From: Anopheles merus
Taxonomy: Eukaryota; Arthropoda; Insecta; Diptera; Culicidae
NCBI RefSeq assembly: GCF_017562075.2
Contig: NC_054085.1
Span: 10,138,259 to 10,202,258, forward strand
Reading direction: 5' to 3'
DNA: 64,000 nt
The notes beneath the pieces are model-generated. The model made no database searches. It saw only the letters and a list, made by a program, of their open reading frames with translations, and was not told the DNA's origin. Positions 62,197 through 64,000 of the stretch are shown in pieces; the stretch's first letter is position 1, and each line of letters starts with the position of its first letter. The position numbers and the translations under genes are program-made.

Positions 62197-62418
62197 CTAT
62201 CGCTCCCTGTCGAACAATGCGGTCCAATTTCCATCTTCGCACCGTGGCACTCGTAATAATGTCCTGGTCATGTCATCTAAATTTAACGATGTATTAGAGT
62301 TAAACAATTTCTGTTTGTCCTCGTCAATGTTTAAAGAAAAATTGCGGTTTCGTGACTTGCAAGGTGTGATGTTATTTATAATATAAATAATTAGACCAGC
62401 GATAAATAAATAAATCAA
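62197..62418 (-). pseudogene. Open frame with a PRC motif, possible gene relic
   Basis: The minus strand is open for 73 codons to a TAG at 62,197 but has no ATG at its head; TGA precedes it. The start is hydrophobic (IYLFIAGLIIYIINN). The second half reads NTSLNLDDMTRTLLRVPRCE, which recalls the end of a matrix-metalloproteinase propeptide, where a helix precedes the PRCGxPD cysteine switch; here the Gly and the PD are missing. It may be a broken remnant or an exon of the neighbouring small gene, or the resemblance may be chance. Confidence 0.25.
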
Positions 62419-62506
62419 AATTCACATCATTTCTCTTGTTATTTTTTTATTAATTATCAAAACCTTTTATGCTTTAAACCATTAAAAAAATTTGTAGGAG
62501 AATGTA

Positions 62507-62536
62507 CACAAAGACGAACACTGTGGGTAAGATAGA
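62507..62536 (+). mobile_element. End fragment of the GGGTAAGA-GGACAC element
   Basis: ACAAAGACGAACACTGTGGG followed by TAAGATAGAC matches, inverted, the right end of the element at 52,600-53,790. It is cut off by the SINE that follows. Confidence 0.5.
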
Positions 62537-62745
62537 CTTCTTCTTCTTCTTCTTTGGTACAACAACCGCTGTCGGTCAAGGCCTGCCAGTACCCACTAAT
62601 GAAGAGAGCTTGGCTTTCAGTGACTTATTGTTACCATAGCAGGATAGTCAGTCCTACGTATGGGGGCACGGTCTATTCGGGACTTGAACCCATGACGGGC
62701 ATGTTGTTACGTCGTACGAGTTGACGACTGTACCAGCAGACCGGC
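62537..62745 (-). mobile_element. SINE200-type SINE, near full length
   Basis: Read on the minus strand: head GCCGGTCTGCTGGTACAGTC, B-box GGGTTCAAGTCCCGAATAGA, body CATACGTAGGACTGACTATC, and an (AAG)n tail at its 3' end (62,537-62,552 on the plus strand). It is well preserved. Confidence 0.88.
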
Positions 62746-62798
62746 CCATGAAACTACTCAACAATGCATTATGCTAACTGAAAGTAAATAATTACACT

Positions 62799-62832
62799 TG
62801 GCTCTTTAGGTTTCAAAGTTTGCCGATCGCTG
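62799..62832 (-). mobile_element. hAT element end fragment
   Basis: On the minus strand CAGCGATCGGCAAACTTTGA then AACCTAAAGAGCC. It is the same terminus as at 25,379-25,453. No matching opposite end is seen. Confidence 0.45.
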
Positions 62833-62977
62833 CGCTAGTCGAACACGATATCGATATCGAACTACAGTGGCACGATAGATTACTCAGAAACCAAAATAAT
62901 GAAAAAAACATGGTCAAACAATAATTCAAATTATCTTATAAAAAGTGCCCATTGCCAAGTGAAAAATATCTGTAAGA

Positions 62978-64000
62978 TTAGTGATTGTAAGATATTATTG
63001 GTGTATAATAGGATCGGTATTTTTTTATTGGATAATTATTTGAACAATTTTGGAAATATACAAAAATTATCACACGACTTGGTGTTTTTATCTTTATAAC
63101 AATAGAATTTTTTTTCTCAAATAATGTCTTACACTCTGCGGGACAGTCGCCTTCGACGCAGATTTCGCATACATTCTGCTTGTCCACTTCGTACACTTTA
63201 ATGGCGTTCAGATCTGCTAATAATTTAATAAGCAACGGGTGTCAATTCCATAACCAATCCCTGTGCAATTCCATAGCCAATCTATGACTACTACTCACTT
63301 GTATTATAATAATCATATACAACGACATACGCTGGACGCTTCAATGCTACCTTAAAGCGTATGTACGCAGTCACGGTGAAAACAGTTACGATCACTGCCC
63401 ATATTGTCGTAGTACAAAACGACTGAAGTGCCACCGTAACGGATTTCAATGTGCTGTGAAAGAAAGGTCAAGTTGATTTAATGGTAGTTCCAAGTATCTT
63501 ACTTATCAAACATACCATTAATCTTACCCGTATTGGATTCTCCGTTGTCTGCTCGCTGATCGGATTGCGATCAACCGCGTAACCGCTCGGAACGGTCACC
63601 TCGATCAGCGCCATGTTTGAGTGACTGACACGCAGAGTGGGGATATAGTTGGCACACACCTTCAGCCTCAGCTCATTATCGGAGTTTGTGTTCTGTTTTT
63701 GTAAGTCTAGCTGGAATCGATGCTCAAAGTTCACGAGATTCAATCTGTATTTATACAGCACCTCCAGCAGCCCAACCCCAATACCCCCCCACCGGTAATT
63801 TTAATCTTCCTTTCGTCTTGCGGTATGGTCATGTTTTGTATTATATTTCTGTATGAATCGAAACGCAACAATCGCGTACTCTGCTTGTACTTTAGCTGTA
63901 CCATATAGTCATTCCGGAATGGAGATATCTTTTTTGCCATACTGGACAGTGCTTTGAGACGTATATAGGTATTTTGTTGCCCAGAAACACTGTCTAATTC
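62978..64000 (-). pseudogene. TEP-B: second TEP1-like gene, 3' end only, frame-broken
   Basis: The C-terminal part of a TEP paralogue that continues beyond 64,000. Exons matching the last three of TEP-A: 64,000-63,528, 63,453-63,300 and 63,235ish-62,978, with GT-AG borders in the same phases. The first reads IRLKALSSMAKKISPFRNDY then breaks at seven G (63,784-63,790): upstream KIKITGG and downstream LLEVLYKYRLNLVNFEHRF are in different frames. The second exon seems to carry an extra T near 63,383, shifting a few codons after RNC; since its total length (154) equals the TEP-A exon, a nearby loss may restore the frame. In the last exon the tail CEICVEGDCPAECK runs on for about 40 extra residues to a TAA. 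Either a pseudogene or base-calling errors at homopolymers. Confidence 0.85.

Overview
The window looks like nuclear DNA of an Anopheles mosquito, plausibly of the gambiae complex. The evidence is a gene encoding a close relative of the complement-like protein TEP1, several copies of a tRNA-derived SINE of the SINE200 type, short GT-AG introns, and long gene-poor stretches rich in microsatellites and MITEs. The genus follows from family resemblance. The species is inferred and no search was run.

Layout. (1) About 1-36,700 has no gene that I can support. It holds a long interrupted CA array (3,970-4,284), two GAA arrays (9,640-10,196), TG/AC microsatellites, SINE copies and fragments, three MITEs with recognisable ends (18,738; 30,897; 35,936), a decayed Jockey-type retrotransposon and blocks of a degenerate minisatellite of about 29 bp. 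(2) About 37,500-49,430, minus strand, is a spliced gene for a type II membrane glycosyltransferase of the Glyco_transf_49 family (B4GAT1/LARGE-like). It has three solid coding exons separated by introns of 4.5 and 5.7 kb, plus a possible tiny first exon. (3) About 46,900-54,300 holds more minisatellite, an hAT MITE with a perfect 8-bp target duplication, SINE fragments and an unclassified 1.2-kb element with subterminal repeats. (4) About 54,400-64,000 is a cluster of thioester-containing protein (TEP) genes, all on the minus strand.

TEP-A (55,982-60,735) assembles into 12 exons and 1,349 codons with no frame break, but its thioester motif has lost both the reactive cysteine and the glutamine. 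A palindromic kB (Rel) site lies about 110 bp upstream of its start codon. TEP-B runs in from beyond position 64,000 and shows a frameshift at a run of seven G. The gap between them holds a possible two-exon gene for 72 residues and a lone fragment with a PRC motif. A cysteine-rich exon lies just downstream of TEP-A.

Functionally, the TEP genes belong to mosquito haemolymph immunity and the glycosyltransferase to Golgi O-mannose/matriglycan-type glycan synthesis. Nothing in the sequence links the two. The most interesting points are the thioester-less but intact TEP-A with its kB site, the decaying neighbour TEP-B, and the small unrecognised spliced reading frames beside them.
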